Positions 1-9,906 of a stretch of DNA of 64,000 nucleotides are shown in pieces. The notes under the pieces are model-generated. The model ran no database searches. It was given only the letters and a program-made list of their open reading frames with translations, and was not told the DNA's origin. Where the stretch lies: assembly GCF_019375475.1 (NCBI RefSeq), contig NZ_JAHXGQ010000001.1, forward strand, positions 558,001 through 622,000, in the 5' to 3' direction. Made by a program: the position numbers and the translations under genes. The stretch's first letter is position 1; the number at the start of each line of letters is the position of its first letter. The DNA comes from Saccharothrix obliqua (GTDB lineage: Bacteria; Actinomycetota; Actinomycetes; Mycobacteriales; Pseudonocardiaceae).

Positions 1-2370
1 TGGTCCAACGCCCGTTACCAGCTCGACCACCCGTCCAGCTACAACCTCGACTTCGACCGCGCCGAGCCGGTGTGGCAGACGCCACCGCCGCCGCAGGCGT
101 ACGTCGACGAGATGCGGTTCTTCCCGCGCACCGACGAGAACGTGCCGGACTGGCTGCGTCGCCGGCTGGCCCAGCAACCCGCCCAGCCGCGCTTCCGCAC
201 GGCCCGCGTGTTCGACGGCGCGGGCCCGAACGGGCGTCCCTCGGCGCACCGGCCGCCGGTGCCCGACGACGAGCGGGAGCGGTTGCTCGCCTACCTGGAC
301 CACGCGCCGGTCGCCGTGGTCGGGCGCGGTGGTTTCGACGCCGACGTGCTCAACCCGGAGGCGCCGGCCGTGGTGCCGGTGGCGTTCCAGACCGACGGCC
401 ACTGGATCTGGCCCGCCGCGGTCGGCTACTACCTGCGCGCGTACGGCGTGCCGCCCGAGCCGGAGCTGGTGGAGCGGGTCAAGGCGCACGACTTCGAGCT
501 GCCGGAGGTCCCGGAGGACGTCCGCGTGGCCGCCGCCGCGAACCTCGGCGCGCCCGCCGCGCCCCGCGACACGCCGCTGCCCGCCGTGCCCGTGCACGAG
601 TTCCGGGAGTACGAGGAGCCGGTGGAGGTCGGCGAGACGGTCGCCGCGCTGCTGCCCGACCGCGCGTCGGCCGAGGACGGCCCGGTGCCCGTGGGTGAGA
701 CGGTGCACCTCGGCGACGTCAAGCCGGAAACGGTCGAGTACGCGCAGGACGGTCCCCCGTACCGGGTGCGGTTCGAGGAGGACGGCGGCCCGGTCGTGGA
801 GGACCGGTACCGGCGGGACACCTACGTCGACGGCATGGACCTGTTCGCGCCGGTCACCACGTACGACCGCGCGCCGGAGGAGGCGCAGACGTGGAGCCCG
901 TTCGCGGACGAGGAGCCCGAAGCCGCCCGCGCCGCCGAGCCGGAGACCGAGGCCGAGCCCGAGCCGGTGGACGAGTCGCCGGCGGAGCCGGAGGCGGTCG
1001 AGGCGCCGGCGGCCGACGAGCCGGAGCGCGTCGTGGACGAGGAGGAGGCCGAGCGGACCACCGAGATCGAGGTGGACCAGGAGGAGCTGTTCCCCGAGCA
1101 GTCCTACGACCGCGGCCACCGGTTCGACGAGCACGACTCCGACGAGTCCGACCACACCGACTACGACGACACCGCCGACTACGAGGAACCGGCCGAGGAG
1201 GAGCCCCGGCAGGTGACGGTCGACGAGGAGCGCGAGCTGGTCGCCCTGCGCCGCGCGCTGGACGACCTCGAAGTGCCGGCCGCGGCGTACCGGTTCGGCG
1301 AGCCGGTCGACCGCACGTGGCGGCTGCGCGTGACCGACCGGGACTGGGAGGTGTCGTGGTACGACCACGGCCCCACCAAGCCGGTCCACTTCGAACACCT
1401 GGACGACGCCGCCGCCTACCTGGTCGGCAAGCTCGTCCTCACCGGCCACCGGGCGCCCCGCCCGCTGCCACCGCGCAACCAGCCGCCCCGCCCGCCCCGC
1501 CCCGAGGGCTTCCGCGAGGAACCGCACCACGAGCCGTTCCGCGACGAGCCGCGCCGCCCGGAGCCGTTCCGCGACGAACGCGCACCGGAGCCGCTGCCCG
1601 AGGAGCCGCCACGCCGACCGGAGCAGTTCCACGACGAACCGCCCCGCCCGCCGGAGCAGTTCCACGACGAGGCCCAGCGCGACGAGGTCCAGCGCCAGCC
1701 GGAGCCGTTCCGCGACGAGCCGCGCCAGCCCGAGCCGTTCCGCGATGACGTCCAGCGCCAGCCGGAGCAGTACCGCGATGACGTCCAGCGCCAGCCCGAG
1801 CCGTTCCGCGAAGACCTCCAGCGCCAGCCGGAGAACTTCCGCGACGAGCCGCGTCGGCCGGAGCCGTTCCGCGAGGAGCACCAGGCGCAGGCCGAGGGCT
1901 TCCGCGAGGAGCCGCCACGCCCCCCGCTGAACAACGGCTTCCGCGACGACCGCCGCGCCCCCACGCCGCCCCCGGCGCCACCCCGCGCGGAGGCCCAGGA
2001 GCCGCCCAAGTCGCGTGCCTGGCCGATCACCCCGATGAACGGCGAGCCGCCGCTCACCCTGTTCCGCCACAAGCAGCTCGTGGAGCTGCCGGTGGGCGCG
2101 GAGGTGGACCGGTTCGGCGACGGCGGCGGCAACCTGGTCTACGCGGCCGGCACGCCGTTCCCCGAGCGCTCCCTCGTCCCGTCGTGGGTCAACCGCCCGT
2201 ACCGCGTCTACCGCCTGCGCCGCCCGCTGGAGGTGCTGACCGGCATCGCGGTGCCGTGGTTCGAGCAGCCCGGCGGCGGCACGGCGTACCTGCTGCCCGG
2301 GTCCGTCGACGACATGCTGGCGGACGGCGTCCTGGTCGAGGTGGCCAACCAGGAGGCGCCCACCCACTAG
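1..2370 (+). CDS. TNT-domain NAD+ glycohydrolase toxin (5' end outside window)
   Basis: The frame is open from base 1, so the true start lies upstream; the GTG at 70 is only the first start codon inside the window. Numbering codons from base 1, the last ~110 residues match the TNT fold of CpnT: DRFG near 703, an AGTPFPERSL segment, YRVYRL, then APWFEQPGGGT-like VPWFEQPGGGTAYLLPGS with Gln at about 756, the position essential in the mycobacterial toxin. TNT enzymes kill by hydrolysing NAD+. Upstream are two domains common in actinobacterial TNT proteins (around 120-190 and 410-480), an acidic Glu-rich stretch (300-400), and tandem FRDE-type repeats at about 500-640. It ends nose to nose with the pentapeptide-repeat gene, overlapping by 4 bases. 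Family call is firm; the N-terminal domain and the secretion route cannot be seen. Confidence 0.85.
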   Translation, partial: WSNARYQLDHPSSYNLDFDRAEPVWQTPPPPQAYVDEMRFFPRTDENVPDWLRRRLAQQPAQPRFRTARVFDGAGPNGRPSAHRPPVPDDERERLLAYLDHAPVAVVGRGGFDADVLNPEAPAVVPVAFQTDGHWIWPAAVGYYLRAYGVPPEPELVERVKAHDFELPEVPEDVRVAAAANLGAPAAPRDTPLPAVPVHEFREYEEPVEVGETVAALLPDRASAEDGPVPVGETVHLGDVKPETVEYAQDGPPYRVRFEEDGGPVVEDRYRRDTYVDGMDLFAPVTTYDRAPEEAQTWSPFADEEPEAARAAEPETEAEPEPVDESPAEPEAVEAPAADEPERVVDEEEAERTTEIEVDQEELFPEQSYDRGHRFDEHDSDESDHTDYDDTADYEEPAEEEPRQVTVDEERELVALRRALDDLEVPAAAYRFGEPVDRTWRLRVTDRDWEVSWYDHGPTKPVHFEHLDDAAAYLVGKLVLTGHRAPRPLPPRNQPPRPPRPEGFREEPHHEPFRDEPRRPEPFRDERAPEPLPEEPPRRPEQFHDEPPRPPEQFHDEAQRDEVQRQPEPFRDEPRQPEPFRDDVQRQPEQYRDDVQRQPEPFREDLQRQPENFRDEPRRPEPFREEHQAQAEGFREEPPRPPLNNGFRDDRRAPTPPPAPPRAEAQEPPKSRAWPITPMNGEPPLTLFRHKQLVELPVGAEVDRFGDGGGNLVYAAGTPFPERSLVPSWVNRPYRVYRLRRPLEVLTGIAVPWFEQPGGGTAYLLPGSVDDMLADGVLVEVANQEAPTH
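1500..1915 (+). repeat. Tandem repeats encoding RxPEPFRDE units
   Basis: About a dozen degenerate in-frame copies of a 9-12 codon unit, with core PEPFRDE or PEQFHDE. They form a charged, proline-rich linker ahead of the TNT domain. The DNA copies are similar enough (recurring cagccggagccgttccgcga) to suggest slippage or unequal crossing over. Confidence 0.75.
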
Positions 2371-2966
2371 TCCACGCGCAGGCCGTGCGCGGCGGCGAAG
2401 GCGATGGCCGTGTCGACGTCCACGCGGGCGCCGCGCAGGTCGGCCGCGACGAGGCCGTCCGCGCCGAGCCGCGCGCCACGCAGGTCCGCGCCGTCGAACC
2501 GGCACCCGCGCAGGCGGGCGCCGGTCAGGTCGGCGTCACGCAGGTCCGCGTCACGCAGGTCGGCGTCCTCCAGGTTGGCCTCCCGCAACCGCAGGCCGCG
2601 CAGCGACGCGCGGCGCAGGTTCGCCCGGGACAGCCCGGCGAGGGTGAGGTCGGTCTCCTCCCAGGTGATCGTCCGCAGCCCGCAGTCGACGAACAGCGAG
2701 CCGAGCAGCGTGCTCGACCGGAACACCGCCGAGCCGAGCACGGCGCGGTCGAACCGGCACGACCGGAACGCGGTGGCGGTGTGCTCGGAACCGCCCAGGT
2801 CGGAGCGGTCGAACACGCACTCGGTGAAGGTGCAGCCCGACGTCACCAGCCCGTGCAGGTCGGCCTCGGTGAAATCGCACCGCACGAACGAGCGGCCCTC
2901 CCACCGCTGCCCGGCCAGCACGGCGTCGGTGTAGTCCTCGTCGGCTTCCATGATGTTCACTGTCAC
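2367..2966 (-). CDS. Pentapeptide-repeat protein
   Basis: 199 residues. From about residue 30 to 180 the sequence follows the A(D/N)Lxx five-residue pattern, clearest in the second half (ANLEDADLRDADLRDADLTG), which predicts a right-handed quadrilateral beta-helix. A short non-repeat N-terminus and the tail DTAIAFAAAHGLRVD, typical of this family, cap it. Three in-frame starts are possible (GTG 2966, GTG 2960, ATG 2951), none with a strong ribosome site; the longest is given. Some family members mimic DNA and protect gyrase, but nothing here shows that role. It converges on the TNT toxin gene; a protective function toward that toxin is only a guess. Confidence 0.85.
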   Translation of the reverse strand: MTVNIMEADEDYTDAVLAGQRWEGRSFVRCDFTEADLHGLVTSGCTFTECVFDRSDLGGSEHTATAFRSCRFDRAVLGSAVFRSSTLLGSLFVDCGLRTITWEETDLTLAGLSRANLRRASLRGLRLREANLEDADLRDADLRDADLTGARLRGCRFDGADLRGARLGADGLVAADLRGARVDVDTAIAFAAAHGLRVD

Positions 2967-2993
2967 ACCATTTCACCGTTCAGCGGTTGGTAA

Positions 2994-4109
<1,116 letters not shown>

Positions 4110-4114
4110 TCGCG

Positions 4115-4148
4115 TGCGGGCCGCGCTCCGCACGGGGCGCGGCCCGCA
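4115..4148 (+). terminator. Hairpin after mdh
   Basis: Perfect 12-bp inverted repeat TGCGGGCCGCGC / GCGCGGCCCGCA with a 10-base loop, six bases past the mdh stop and before the next gene at 4164. There is no T-run, as is usual in this high-GC group. Confidence 0.75.
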
Positions 4149-4163
4149 TGGCATGTTCATGGT

Positions 4164-4979
4164 GTGACGAAAAACCTGTGGCCAGTCCCGGAACCGGTGC
4201 TCGCCCAAGACGTGCACCCGGCCCTCGGCGCGACCGCCCGCGCCGCGTCGCGTGCCTACCAGGAGGCCCGTCGGCGGCACACGCGTGCCGAACTGCGTGA
4301 AGAGGTCGCGGACGGCGCGGACGGCACCCCCACCATGCGGGTCGACGCCCTCGTGGAGGCGGCCATCGCCGAGGCCGCCGCGGCGGCCGGGGTGAACCTG
4401 CTGTCCGAGGAGGCGGGTTTCCTCGACCACGGCTCGGCCGTGACGCTCGTGGTGGACCCGGTGGACGGTTCGGCGAACGCGGCGATGGGCGTGCCGCTGT
4501 CGTGCTTCGCGGGCGCCCTGGTGGTGGACGCGACGCCGGTGGAGGCGTTGACGGTCTGGTTCGACACGGGCCGCGCCTGGTCGGCGAAGGCCGGTGAGCC
4601 CGCGGGCTTCCGCACGTCCGGCCGCACCGCGTTGAAGGGCTCGTCGATCTGCCTCATGCGCCCCAAGCGCGGCACGGAGGAGGCGTGGCACCGGCTGGCG
4701 AACGCCGCCGACCGCATCCGCGTGCTGTGCACGACGTGCCTGGAGACGATGCTGGTCGCCGAGGGCTCGGTGGACGCGTTCGCCGACCCGGGTTCGGACA
4801 CGCACCGCCTGATGGACCTGATCGCGGCCATGGTGACGCTGCCCGCGGCCGGTGGCGTGCTGCTCGACCTGCGTGGTCGTCCGCTGGAGTTCGACCCGGA
4901 CCTGTCCCGCCGCTGGTCGGGCGTCGCCGCCGCCACGCCGCGGCTCGCGGACGAGTTGATCGCCACCGCCCTGGGCTGA
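4164..4979 (+). CDS. Inositol monophosphatase-family phosphatase
   Basis: 271 residues with the metal-binding signatures of the IMPase/FBPase superfamily: Glu-Glu at 82-83 (LLSEEAGF) and DPVDGSANA at 98-106, plus a C-terminal [16 protein letters not shown] that corresponds to the third metal motif. These enzymes use Mg2+ to remove phosphate from inositol-1-phosphate, PAP or related small substrates; the substrate cannot be told from sequence. SANA replaces the more common T-N in the second motif. It starts with GTG 15 bases after the mdh hairpin and is probably transcribed separately. Confidence 0.88.
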   Translation: MTKNLWPVPEPVLAQDVHPALGATARAASRAYQEARRRHTRAELREEVADGADGTPTMRVDALVEAAIAEAAAAAGVNLLSEEAGFLDHGSAVTLVVDPVDGSANAAMGVPLSCFAGALVVDATPVEALTVWFDTGRAWSAKAGEPAGFRTSGRTALKGSSICLMRPKRGTEEAWHRLANAADRIRVLCTTCLETMLVAEGSVDAFADPGSDTHRLMDLIAAMVTLPAAGGVLLDLRGRPLEFDPDLSRRWSGVAAATPRLADELIATALG

Positions 4980-4993
4980 GCCGTGCTCGACCG

Positions 4994-5013
4994 CCCCCGG
5001 CGTCGGCCGGGGG
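4994..5013. terminator. Bidirectional hairpin between convergent genes
   Basis: 8-bp perfect stem CCCCCGGC / GCCGGGGG with loop gtcg, flanked by further pairing (gacc/gggtc). It sits in the 53-base gap between the phosphatase gene and the convergent DUF1918 gene. Confidence 0.65.
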
Positions 5014-5032
5014 TGGGGTCGGGTCCGCTCGC

Positions 5033-5224
5033 TCAGTCGCCCCGGCGGGGCTCGACCAGGCTGTCCGGGCCGGGGTAGACCAGCCCTTCGTGCCCGTCCG
5101 CGAAGCGGACCAGGTAGGGCGGAGCGCCCTCCTCGCCGCGTACTTCCAGGATCTCGCCGACGCGCTCGTCAAGACCCACCGCGCGGCTGTGGACGTGCAA
5201 CCGGTCGCCTGCTGTCGCGTGCAT
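5033..5224 (-). CDS. DUF1918 small protein
   Basis: 63 residues, one DUF1918 domain: MHATAGDRLHVHSRAVG, then EILEVRGEEGAPPYLVRF and DGHEGLVYPGPDS. The fold is an SH3-like small barrel found almost only in actinomycetes, and its function is unknown. The ATG at 5224 is chosen because GGAGG lies the right distance upstream; the GTG at 5233 would overlap that site. Confidence 0.9.
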   Translation of the reverse strand: MHATAGDRLHVHSRAVGLDERVGEILEVRGEEGAPPYLVRFADGHEGLVYPGPDSLVEPRRGD

Positions 5225-5304
5225 CTGCCACACCTCCGGTGCGTCACAGCTAGGACGGTTCCGAAGGTACCGACCGCCCGGCGATCCCGCCCGGCGTGCG
5301 CCGG

Positions 5305-5703
5305 TCAGCCGCCGCAGGCGGCGCTGAGCTTGGCCACCTGGTCGAGCTTCTGCTGCGTCCAGTCGGCGAACTTGGTCGGGTCGAGGTCGCTCAGCGTCAC
5401 CTTGGACATGGAGTCCGACACGCCGGTGATGGCGTCGCGCAACGTGGTGTCACCCGCCTTCTCGGCGAGCTTGCTCAGCTCCTCCGCCTTGGCCTTGGTC
5501 TCGTCCACGGCCTTCTGGGGGTCCGCCGCGCTGGGGGTGAAACCGGCCAGCGCGAGGGCGTCCACGCAGAGCTTGGCCTTGTCGATGCCCTGACTGGCCT
5601 GGTTGGCGGCGTTGGACGCCTCCTGCACGGCCTCGCAACCGGAGACCGCGCCGACGAGGCCGAGCGCGAGCAGGATGGTGGCAACCGGACGGCCTGCGCG
5701 CAT
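5305..5703 (-). CDS. Small secreted lipoprotein of unknown function
   Basis: 132 residues. A Sec signal peptide ends in a lipobox, AVSGC, so Cys at about 23 should be lipidated and the protein held on the outer face of the membrane. The mature part is mostly helical (AVDETKAKAEELSKLAEKAG) and has one Cys in the middle and one at the end (SAACGG) that could form a disulfide. I recognise no domain. It stands alone between the DUF1918 gene and the exporter operon, all on the minus strand. Confidence 0.85.
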   Translation of the reverse strand: MRAGRPVATILLALGLVGAVSGCEAVQEASNAANQASQGIDKAKLCVDALALAGFTPSAADPQKAVDETKAKAEELSKLAEKAGDTTLRDAITGVSDSMSKVTLSDLDPTKFADWTQQKLDQVAKLSAACGG

Positions 5704-5745
5704 GGGTGCTCCTGTTGTCTCGGTTGGTGCCCGTTTCGCCCGACT

Positions 5746-6702
5746 CTACCGACGCGCGTACAACCGGCGCACCACATCGTCGATATCGGGTTCCTCCAGC
5801 ACGAGGTCGTGCACGTCGGCACGGGCCGCGACCGCCGCGATCAACGCCGCCGCCGTGGTTTCCGCGCGGCGGAACGTGAGGTGCAGTCGCAACCCGCCCA
5901 GCTCGGAGCGCACCGACCGCACGCCCGGCAGGTCGTCCAGCGGCCCGGCGGGGCGCTCCAGGTCCACCACCAGCACGCGGTCCGGCGCCACCCGCTCCCG
6001 CAGCTCCTCCAGCGGTCCGTCGGCGAGCACCGCGCCGCGGTCGATCACCAGCAGGCGCGGGCACAACCGCTCGATGTCGTCCAGGTCGTGGGTGGTGAGC
6101 AGCAACGTGGTGCCGCGCCGCGCGTTGAGGTCGGCCAGGAACTCGCGCAGCCGTTCCTTGGACTCCAGGTCCAGGCCGATGGTCGGCTCGTCCAGCACCA
6201 GCAGCTCCGGCCCGTGCAGGAGGGCGGCGGTCACCTCGCCGCGCATCCGCTGCCCCAGCGAGAGCTGCCGGACCGGCGTGTCCAGGAAATCGGCCAGCTC
6301 CAACAGCTCGACGCACTCCGCGAGCCGCCGCCGGTGGTCCTCGGCGGGCACCCGGTAGATCGCGCGCAGCAGGTCGAAGCTGTCCCGCAGCGGCAGGTCC
6401 CACCACAGCTGGCTGCGCTGCCCGAACACCACGCCGATCCGCCGCGCCAGCTCCCGGCGGGAGCGGGCCGGGTCGACGCCCGACACGCGGACGCGGCCCG
6501 AGGTGGGCACCAGGATGCCGGTGAGGATCTTGATGGTGGTGGACTTCCCGGCCCCGTTGCGCCCGACGTACCCGACGGCCTCGCCGGCGGCGACGTCGAA
6601 GCTCACCGCGTCGACGGCGCGGACGGTGCGCCGGCTGCGCCGGAACCGGCCCGTCTTGGTGGTGACGGTGAACTCGCGGCGCAGGTCGCGCACTTCGATC
6701 AT
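5746..6702 (-). CDS. ABC-2 exporter ATP-binding subunit
   Basis: 318 residues with a single nucleotide-binding domain: Walker A GRNGAGKST (47-55), signature LSLGQRM, Walker B LLVLDEPTIGLD and the switch His in LLTTHDLDDIE. The C-terminal ~90 residues resemble the accessory domain of DrrA/NodI-type ATPases. It energises the two permeases encoded just upstream; its ATG overlaps the stop of the first by 4 bases. This ATPase plus two DUF990-type permeases is a set often annotated as a viologen or drug exporter in actinomycetes. The substrate is unknown. Confidence 0.92.
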   Translation of the reverse strand: MIEVRDLRREFTVTTKTGRFRRSRRTVRAVDAVSFDVAAGEAVGYVGRNGAGKSTTIKILTGILVPTSGRVRVSGVDPARSRRELARRIGVVFGQRSQLWWDLPLRDSFDLLRAIYRVPAEDHRRRLAECVELLELADFLDTPVRQLSLGQRMRGEVTAALLHGPELLVLDEPTIGLDLESKERLREFLADLNARRGTTLLLTTHDLDDIERLCPRLLVIDRGAVLADGPLEELRERVAPDRVLVVDLERPAGPLDDLPGVRSVRSELGGLRLHLTFRRAETTAAALIAAVAARADVHDLVLEEPDIDDVVRRLYARR

Positions 6703-7496
6703 GACCCGGTCCCTCGGTAGTGGCGAACGGCGAACCGCCACACCAGCCCGGCCACCCCGGCGGCGGCGAGTGCGACGAGCGGGGAGACCCAGCCCAGCAG
6801 GGCGGGCCCGCCCAGCGGGTCGTCCCGGCCGAGCAGGGCGAGCGCGGGGTAGTAGGCGACGAACGCGCCGGGCACCACGAACGCCATGAACCGGCGCAGC
6901 AGACCCGGGTAGATGTTGATCGGGTAGGAGGCGAACGCGTTGCCGCCGTAGGTCACGGTGCTGGTCAACTGCTGCCCCTCGACCAACCAGAAGCACACCG
7001 CGCTCGCCACGACCCACACCGACGAGAAGATCACCGCGCCCGCGAGCGGCGCGACGACGACCAGCAGCACCGTCCACGGGGACCACGCGATGTCGTTGCG
7101 CGCCAACGCGTACGCCAGTGCGAGGAGGCCGGTGAGGATCTTCCCGGCCCGGTGCAGGCGGACGTCGGACACCATGATCTGGGGCAGCGTTCCCAAGGGG
7201 CGCAACAAGAGCACGTCGAACTTGCCGGTGCGGATGTAGTCCGGCAGCTCGTTGAGCTGACCCGCCGCCATGTCCGCGATGCCGAACGAGATGGACGCGA
7301 TGGCGTACATCAGGACGACCTCGGACACGGAGAACCCGCCCAGCGCGTCGACCTGCCGGAACAACACGGAGATCACCGCGAGTTCGACGCCCTGCGCGAT
7401 GGCCTGCGCGAGGCAGTCCAGCGCGAACGACACCCGGTACGCGGTCTGGCCGCGCAGCCGCGCGCCGACCAGCCGCCGGTAGACCGGCTCACCCAC
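6699..7496 (-). CDS. ABC-2 exporter permease, DUF990 type (second in operon)
   Basis: 265 residues with about six hydrophobic segments and the motif DYIRTGKFDVLLLRPLG, typical of DUF990/ABC-2 permeases. The GTG at 7496 overlaps the end of the upstream permease gene by 8 bases; an earlier in-frame start would reach much further into that gene. It pairs with the neighbouring permease to form the membrane channel of the exporter. Confidence 0.88.
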   Translation of the reverse strand: MGEPVYRRLVGARLRGQTAYRVSFALDCLAQAIAQGVELAVISVLFRQVDALGGFSVSEVVLMYAIASISFGIADMAAGQLNELPDYIRTGKFDVLLLRPLGTLPQIMVSDVRLHRAGKILTGLLALAYALARNDIAWSPWTVLLVVVAPLAGAVIFSSVWVVASAVCFWLVEGQQLTSTVTYGGNAFASYPINIYPGLLRRFMAFVVPGAFVAYYPALALLGRDDPLGGPALLGWVSPLVALAAAGVAGLVWRFAVRHYRGTGS

Positions 7497-8265
7497 CCTG
7501 CACCACGACCTTGCGCACGGCACGCCGGAGCACGAAGTGGCCCGCGGTCAGCAGCACCGCGGCCCAGCACGCCTGGTGCAGCAGCACCGTCCACTGCGGA
7601 CCGTGCTCCAGGTAGACGTCGATCGGGCCCTGGACGAGGGCGGGGAACGGCGTGGCCCACAACAGGTCCCGCGCCCACCCCGGGAAGAACGGGATGGGCA
7701 GCGCCAGACCGCACAGGAGGGTCGAGGCGACCGCGTACAGGCCGAGCACGCCGCGGTTGTCCAGCAGCCAGAAAGCGGTGGTGTTCAACAGGAACCGGAT
7801 GCCGAAGCTCACCAGCAGCCCGAGCACGGCGCTCAGCGCGAACAACGCCCAGGTGCCGGGACCGGCTCCCCGGAAGGGGAATAGCAGCCCACCGATCGCG
7901 ACCGGCGGCAGGAACCGGACGAGGACCGAGTAACCGGCGCGGCCGACGTCCTCGGCGAGCAGCGCCGCCTGGAGGTGCCACGGCCGGTACAGGTCGACCA
8001 CGACGTCGCCGCTGCGGACGCGCTGGGCGAGCGTCGTGTCGCCCCAGAGCACGACGAACGCCAGGATGCCCTGCCCGAGCCAGACGTAGGCCACGGCGGA
8101 GGGCACGTCGTAGCCCTCCTTCGGCGCCGCGCCGACCACCGCGAGCAGCACGGAGGTCCGGAGCAGGCCGAACATGACGTTCGCGGCCAGGCCGGCGAAC
8201 ATCGCTTGTCGATAGGTGGAGTAACGGCGGAATCCGGCGAGCGCGAGCTGCGCGTAAGAGCGCAC
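7489..8265 (-). CDS. ABC-2 exporter permease, DUF990 type (first in operon)
   Basis: 258 residues and about six membrane spans. It begins with a cytoplasmic MRSYAQLALAGFRRYSTYR segment and contains RVRSGDVVVDLYRPWHLQ, the counterpart of the RTGKFDVLLLRP motif in its partner, so the two permeases are diverged homologues. It starts with GTG and is the first gene of a three-gene operon with overlapping junctions (8 and 4 bases). Confidence 0.88.
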   Translation of the reverse strand: MRSYAQLALAGFRRYSTYRQAMFAGLAANVMFGLLRTSVLLAVVGAAPKEGYDVPSAVAYVWLGQGILAFVVLWGDTTLAQRVRSGDVVVDLYRPWHLQAALLAEDVGRAGYSVLVRFLPPVAIGGLLFPFRGAGPGTWALFALSAVLGLLVSFGIRFLLNTTAFWLLDNRGVLGLYAVASTLLCGLALPIPFFPGWARDLLWATPFPALVQGPIDVYLEHGPQWTVLLHQACWAAVLLTAGHFVLRRAVRKVVVQGG

Positions 8266-8318
8266 GTCTCACTACCCTAGGAATGAGCGCAACCGGTTTT
8301 CCGGTCGGTGTTCCCCGG

Positions 8319-8621
8319 TTATCGCGGTGCGGCCAGCACGCCGTCCAGCAGGCCCGGGTAGAGGGCGTCCAGGTCCTCCCGGCGCAGGCTGCTGATCCGC
8401 GACGTGCCGCGCGGCTGGACGCGCACCACGCCCGCCTCGCGCAGGGTGCGCACGTGGTGGGTCAGCGTGGACGGGCTGACGCCCAGGCCCATCGACCCGC
8501 ACGAGACGCCGTCGGCGCGGGCCAGCTCGCGCACGATGCGCAGCCGCACCGGGTCCGCGAGCGCGTGCAGCACGGCCGCGATGCGTATCTCGTCGCGTTC
8601 CGGGTGGGGGAGGGTGTGCAT
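8319..8621 (-). CDS. ArsR-family transcriptional regulator
   Basis: 100 residues with a winged helix-turn-helix: AAVLHALADPVRLRIVREL, then the recognition region VSPSTLTHHVRTLREAGVV and a wing with RGTSRISSLRRED. I see no Cys-rich metal site in the usual place, so this may be a non-metal-sensing member. It is divergent from the MFS gene and a perfect-armed palindrome lies between them. ATG 8621 is preferred because AGGATG lies upstream; ATG 8630 would add three residues. Confidence 0.9.
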   Translation of the reverse strand: MHTLPHPERDEIRIAAVLHALADPVRLRIVRELARADGVSCGSMGLGVSPSTLTHHVRTLREAGVVRVQPRGTSRISSLRREDLDALYPGLLDGVLAAPR

Positions 8622-8631
8622 GACGCCCATC

Positions 8632-8666
8632 CTACGAGAGGCATCGAAGTTCGAAGATCCTCGTAG
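8632..8666. promoter_or_regulatory. Palindromic operator between arsR-like and MFS genes
   Basis: Two nested inverted repeats share one centre at 8649: CTACGAG (8632-8638) with CTCGTAG (8660-8666), and CGAA-G-TTCG (8645-8653). This fits a dimeric regulator bound across the divergent promoter. The most likely ligand is the adjacent ArsR protein, controlling itself and the exporter. Confidence 0.65.
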
Positions 8667-8709
8667 TACGGTTTTGATCAAACTGTCACTCGACCTAGGG
8701 AACCGACAC

Positions 8710-9906
8710 ATGTCTGCCCGCACCTACCTGCTCACGGCCGGGGCGTTCGCCGTCGGCACCAGCGGGTACATCGTCTCCGGCGTCCTGCCCGCCGTGAGCC
8801 GGGAGCTGGACGTTTCGCACGCCGTCGCAGGCCAGTTGCTCACCGCGTTCGCCATCGCCTACGCCGTGGCGTCACCGTTGTTCGCCGCCCTGGCCGGCCG
8901 GTGGGAGCGGCGCAGGCTCCTCGTCGTGGCGCTCGCGGTGTCCGCCGCCGGCAACCTGCTCGCCGCCCTCGCGCCCGACTACCCGCTGCTGGTCGTCGCC
9001 CGCGTGGTGAGCGCCCTCGGCGCGGCCGTCTACACGCCGGGCGCGGTCCTGGTCGCCACCGTCCTCAGCCCGCCCGACCACCGGGGCCGCGCCGTCGCCC
9101 TGGTGTTCGGCGGCCTGACGTTCTCGCTGGTGTTCGGCGTGCCGGCGGGGAACCTGCTCGGCGAACCCCTCGGCTACCGGGGCGTGTTCGGGCTCATCGC
9201 CGCCGTCACCGCGCTGGCCGCGGTGGCCGTGCGGCTCGGCCTGCCGCGCGTCGACGCGCCGCCCGCGGTGAGCCTGCGCGAGCGCTTCGCGCCCGCCGCC
9301 GACCGGCGCGTGGTGTCCGCGCTGGCGTTGACCGTCCTGACCTGCCTGGCGGTGTTCTCGGTGTTCAACTACATCGCGCCGCTGCTCGGCGAGACCACCC
9401 ACGTGGAGGGGGTGGTGATCAGCGTGCTGCTGGTCGCCTACGGCGTCGGCTGCGCGGTCGGCAACTGGGCCGGTGGCCGCCTCTCGGACCGCTACGACAC
9501 GCGACGCCTGCTGCTGGTCGTCTTCAGCTGCTTCACGGTCGTCATGGCCACCCTGCCGCTGGTCGCGACCACCGTCGTGGGCGCGGCGACCGCGTTGTTC
9601 CTGTGGGGCGCGCTGGCCTGGTCGACCAACCCGCCGATCCAGTCGTGGCTGATCGAGCTGGCGCCCGCCAACAGCGGTCTGCTGCTGTCGCTCAACGCGT
9701 CCGCCATCTACCTGGGCATCGGGTTGTCCGGCGTGGTCGGCGGCGTGGTCATCAGCTGGGTCGGCCTCCTGCCGCTCGCGCCCATCGCGTCGTTGCTGGC
9801 CGTGGTCGCGCTGGTGCTGCTGCTGTTCCTGCGGCCCGGTCAGGGGCCGAAGGCGCTGGTCGTCACCTCGCCGCCCGTGGAGTCCCTGGCGAAGCAGTGG
9901 AAGTAG
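8710..9906 (+). CDS. MFS transporter, probable drug or sugar efflux
   Basis: 398 residues and 12 hydrophobic segments. The first half has SGYIVSGVLPAVSRELDVS and the loop LAGRWERRRLL (MFS motif A variant), and the second half has AGGRLSDRYDTRRLL. This resembles the AraJ/YdhP/PbuE type drug:H+ antiporters. The ATG at 8710 lies just after GGGAACC; upstream codons in the same frame run into the operator and regulator and are not used. It is divergent from the ArsR gene, so it is likely derepressed when that protein binds its inducer. Its 3' end overlaps the kinase gene by 67 bases. Confidence 0.9.
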   Translation: MSARTYLLTAGAFAVGTSGYIVSGVLPAVSRELDVSHAVAGQLLTAFAIAYAVASPLFAALAGRWERRRLLVVALAVSAAGNLLAALAPDYPLLVVARVVSALGAAVYTPGAVLVATVLSPPDHRGRAVALVFGGLTFSLVFGVPAGNLLGEPLGYRGVFGLIAAVTALAAVAVRLGLPRVDAPPAVSLRERFAPAADRRVVSALALTVLTCLAVFSVFNYIAPLLGETTHVEGVVISVLLVAYGVGCAVGNWAGGRLSDRYDTRRLLLVVFSCFTVVMATLPLVATTVVGAATALFLWGALAWSTNPPIQSWLIELAPANSGLLLSLNASAIYLGIGLSGVVGGVVISWVGLLPLAPIASLLAVVALVLLLFLRPGQGPKALVVTSPPVESLAKQWK

